Below, piece after piece: positions 62,535-64,000 of a stretch of 64,000 nucleotides of DNA. The stretch spans positions 60,190-124,189 of the forward strand of contig NZ_JAHWDF010000011.1 of assembly GCF_019311235.1 (NCBI RefSeq). The letters run 5' to 3'. Every line of letters begins with the position of its first letter. Position 1 is the first letter of the stretch. Source of the DNA: Mesonia aestuariivivens (GTDB taxonomy: Bacteria > Bacteroidota > Bacteroidia > Flavobacteriales > Flavobacteriaceae). The notes beneath the pieces are model-generated. The model did not search any database and was not told where the DNA came from. It saw only the letters and a program-made list of their open reading frames with translations. The translations under genes were made by a program, and so were the position numbers.

Positions 62535-64000
62535 TTATTTTACTTCAAAAACAATATTCATAAACGATGCTGTACTAACCTGAGAATTATTAATTACATC
62601 ATACGTTAACACTCCATTATTAGAGATAGCTACATTTTGAAATACTGAAGAATCATAATAAGTTACATAATAGTTAAGTTTTGAAGCATTTATAACTGGC
62701 AACGTATTACCTGTGTTATTAGGATTAGTCACTAAAGCAGGACTGCTAGTTCCTCCAAATTGATTTGAATATTTCTGATACAAATCCACTACACCATAGG
62801 TTTCTCCTGCTGGAACTTGATCTGCTGAAGTAGGAATTAAGATGGGTGGCATATAAAAAAACTTAGGCATCGCTGCGGTTACTTTTTTTAAAACACCGTC
62901 ATCATCCATAACCACAATAAAATGCGGAGGTGTTTTCCCATCTTCTAAGCCTTCAATTGCTAAAGTATTAGTAGCAGTTGTAGTTATTGTGGTAGCTTCA
63001 GTTAAATTGCCTCCTAATTTAAATTTTCTGTAAGTCTTATTTAAACCATTTTCCGCAGTAAAATTTACCGTCTGCCCTTGACCATTGAGATTCGTAAAAG
63101 TAAATCCTCCAGCAGTAGTTGCTCCGTAACTTACAGCATTGACATCTATATCTAAAGTATCGCCACTAGCAGTAATATGTCTATAAATACCTCCGCCAAT
63201 ATCTTCTAATTGATCGCTGTTATTTTCTAATAATTCGATGATCTCGTCGTAAACAGCGCCTTCATTCTGGATATCATTCACCACATCGCCAATCACTTCT
63301 ACCGTAACCCCTAATCCATTGGCATTGGTGAATACATAATTATTATTGGCATCTCTAGTGTAACTCACTGTATTGGCATCAAAGTCCACCGCTGTGCCAT
63401 CTACCGAAGTGTGCGTAAAAGTGCCATCGTTGTTGTTGACGAAAGTATCGCTGTTATTCTCTAATAATTCCAAAATCTCATCATAAACAGCGCCTTCATT
63501 CTGGATATCATTCACCACATCGCCAATCACTTCTACCGTAACCCCTAATCCATTGGCATTGGTGAATACATAATTATTATTGGCATCTCTAGTGTAACTC
63601 ACCGTGTTGGCATCAAAGTCTACCGCTGTGCCATCTACCGAAGTGTGGGTAAACTTTCCTTCTCCAAGATCTGTAAATACATCGCTATTGCTGGTTAATA
63701 ATTCGATGATCTCGTCGTAAACAGCGCCTTCATTCTGGATATCATTAACTACATCGCCAATCACTTCTACTGTAACCCCTTCTCCATTGGCATTGGTGAA
63801 TACATAATTATTATTCACATCTCTAGTGTAACTCACTGTATTGGCATCAAAGTCTACCGCTGTCCCATCTACCGAAGTATGGCTAAACTTTCCTTCTCCA
63901 AGATCTGTAAATACATCGCTATTGCTGGTTAATAATTCGATGATCTCGTCGTAAACAGCGCCTTCATTCTCAATATCATTCACCACATCACCGATCACTT
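62535..64000 (-). CDS. Large repetitive surface protein, C-terminal part (cut by window edge)
   Basis: The frame is open at base 64000, so the N-terminus is outside. The visible ~488 residues begin with near-identical 78-residue units (VIGDVVNDIENEGAVYDEII to NANGEGVTVE): three well-conserved, a fourth divergent; DNA period exactly 234 bases. A non-repeat end of ~170 residues follows (KFKLGGNLTEATTITTTATN; MPKFFYMPPILIPTSADQVP), with no CHU_C domain. Probably an adhesin or extracellular fibre in one operon with the CshA/GEVED, CHU_C and PorP/SprF genes. Such repeats also make assembly errors likely. Confidence 0.8.
   Translation of the reverse strand, partial: VIGDVVNDIENEGAVYDEIIELLTSNSDVFTDLGEGKFSHTSVDGTAVDFDANTVSYTRDVNNNYVFTNANGEGVTVEVIGDVVNDIQNEGAVYDEIIELLTSNSDVFTDLGEGKFTHTSVDGTAVDFDANTVSYTRDANNNYVFTNANGLGVTVEVIGDVVNDIQNEGAVYDEILELLENNSDTFVNNNDGTFTHTSVDGTAVDFDANTVSYTRDANNNYVFTNANGLGVTVEVIGDVVNDIQNEGAVYDEIIELLENNSDQLEDIGGGIYRHITASGDTLDIDVNAVSYGATTAGGFTFTNLNGQGQTVNFTAENGLNKTYRKFKLGGNLTEATTITTTATNTLAIEGLEDGKTPPHFIVVMDDDGVLKKVTAAMPKFFYMPPILIPTSADQVPAGETYGVVDLYQKYSNQFGGTSSPALVTNPNNTGNTLPVINASKLNYYVTYYDSSVFQNVAISNNGVLTYDVINNSQVSTASFMNIVFEVK
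63217..64000 (-). repeat. 234-base tandem repeats
   Basis: The word AAACAGCGCC recurs at 63251, 63485, 63719 and 63953, exactly 234 bases apart. Whole blocks are nearly identical at DNA level, with two alternative inner cassettes (TSNSDVFTDLGEGKF and ENNSDTFVNNNDGTF), suggesting gene conversion between units. Confidence 0.9.

Noticed and set aside
63217..64000. CRISPR-like array
   Set aside because: The period is 234 bases with no short repeat and spacer structure, and the whole stretch is one coding frame.

Overview
The window comes from a low-GC member of the Bacteroidota, almost certainly the Flavobacteriaceae. The evidence is PorP/SprF and gliding-motility C-terminal (CHU_C) proteins of the type IX secretion world, a SigA-like sigma factor without region 1.1, a fused HPPK/deoxynucleoside kinase, GSCFA, DUF4230, DUF5522 and DUF2797 proteins, A-rich start regions without clear Shine-Dalgarno sites, and promoters of the TTTG/TAnnTTTG type. 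The genus cannot be fixed from the sequence alone.

Region 1 (1-7836) is the right end of a prophage. It holds a tape-measure protein cut by the window edge, two further tail proteins (one with BACON-like repeats), and a convergent tyrosine integrase whose 5' end lies next to the 3' end of tRNA-Leu(TAA). The left attachment end is outside the window. A tRNA-Gly/tRNA-Leu unit with a very good promoter follows.

Region 2 (8037-30263) is mostly chromosomal housekeeping. It contains mutS; a divergent azoreductase/HxlR-regulator pair with an aldo/keto reductase; a SpoU methyltransferase; the folK-dNK fusion; a YhhQ-type transporter with an AsmA protein; rpoD and rpsU; a DUF2797 protein facing a GH3 acyl-amido synthetase; a four-gene run (PLP deaminase, LysM glucosaminidase, hemL, GNAT); a 50-residue DUF5522 gene; urocanate hydratase; a DUF4136 lipoprotein; a geranylgeranyl-reductase-like flavoprotein; and a PA2169/DUF2383 gene broken by one in-frame stop.

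Region 3 (30455-47819) is a long minus-strand phenylacetate (paa) operon, in transcription order: TetR regulator, paaE, paaA, paaB, paaC, paaD, paaG, paaH, paaI, thiolase, paaZ, a second crotonase, paaY, then 2-oxoacid dehydrogenase E2 and a fused E1. A TetR-type palindrome overlaps a good promoter just before paaE. No phenylacetate-CoA ligase (paaK) is present. The terminal 2-oxoacid dehydrogenase could instead make an acyl-CoA, possibly phenylacetyl-CoA from phenylpyruvate (inference). PaaZ carries an extra C-terminal DinB/DUF1569-like domain. Three S23-type four-helix-bundle genes or remnants sit in spacers between the pathway genes, and several classes of small palindromic repeat are scattered through the operon, one of them inserted in frame within paaH.

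Region 4 (47862-55767) holds DUF4230 and GSCFA proteins, a repeat-rich spacer, alaS, and a plus-strand run of M23 peptidase, MerR regulator, LemA and two TPM-domain proteins.

Region 5 (55902-64000) is surface related. It has an outer-membrane beta-barrel protein, then a minus-strand cluster of PorP/SprF, CHU_C protein, CshA/GEVED surface protein, and the C-terminal part of a large protein with near-identical 78-residue tandem repeats that runs off the right edge.
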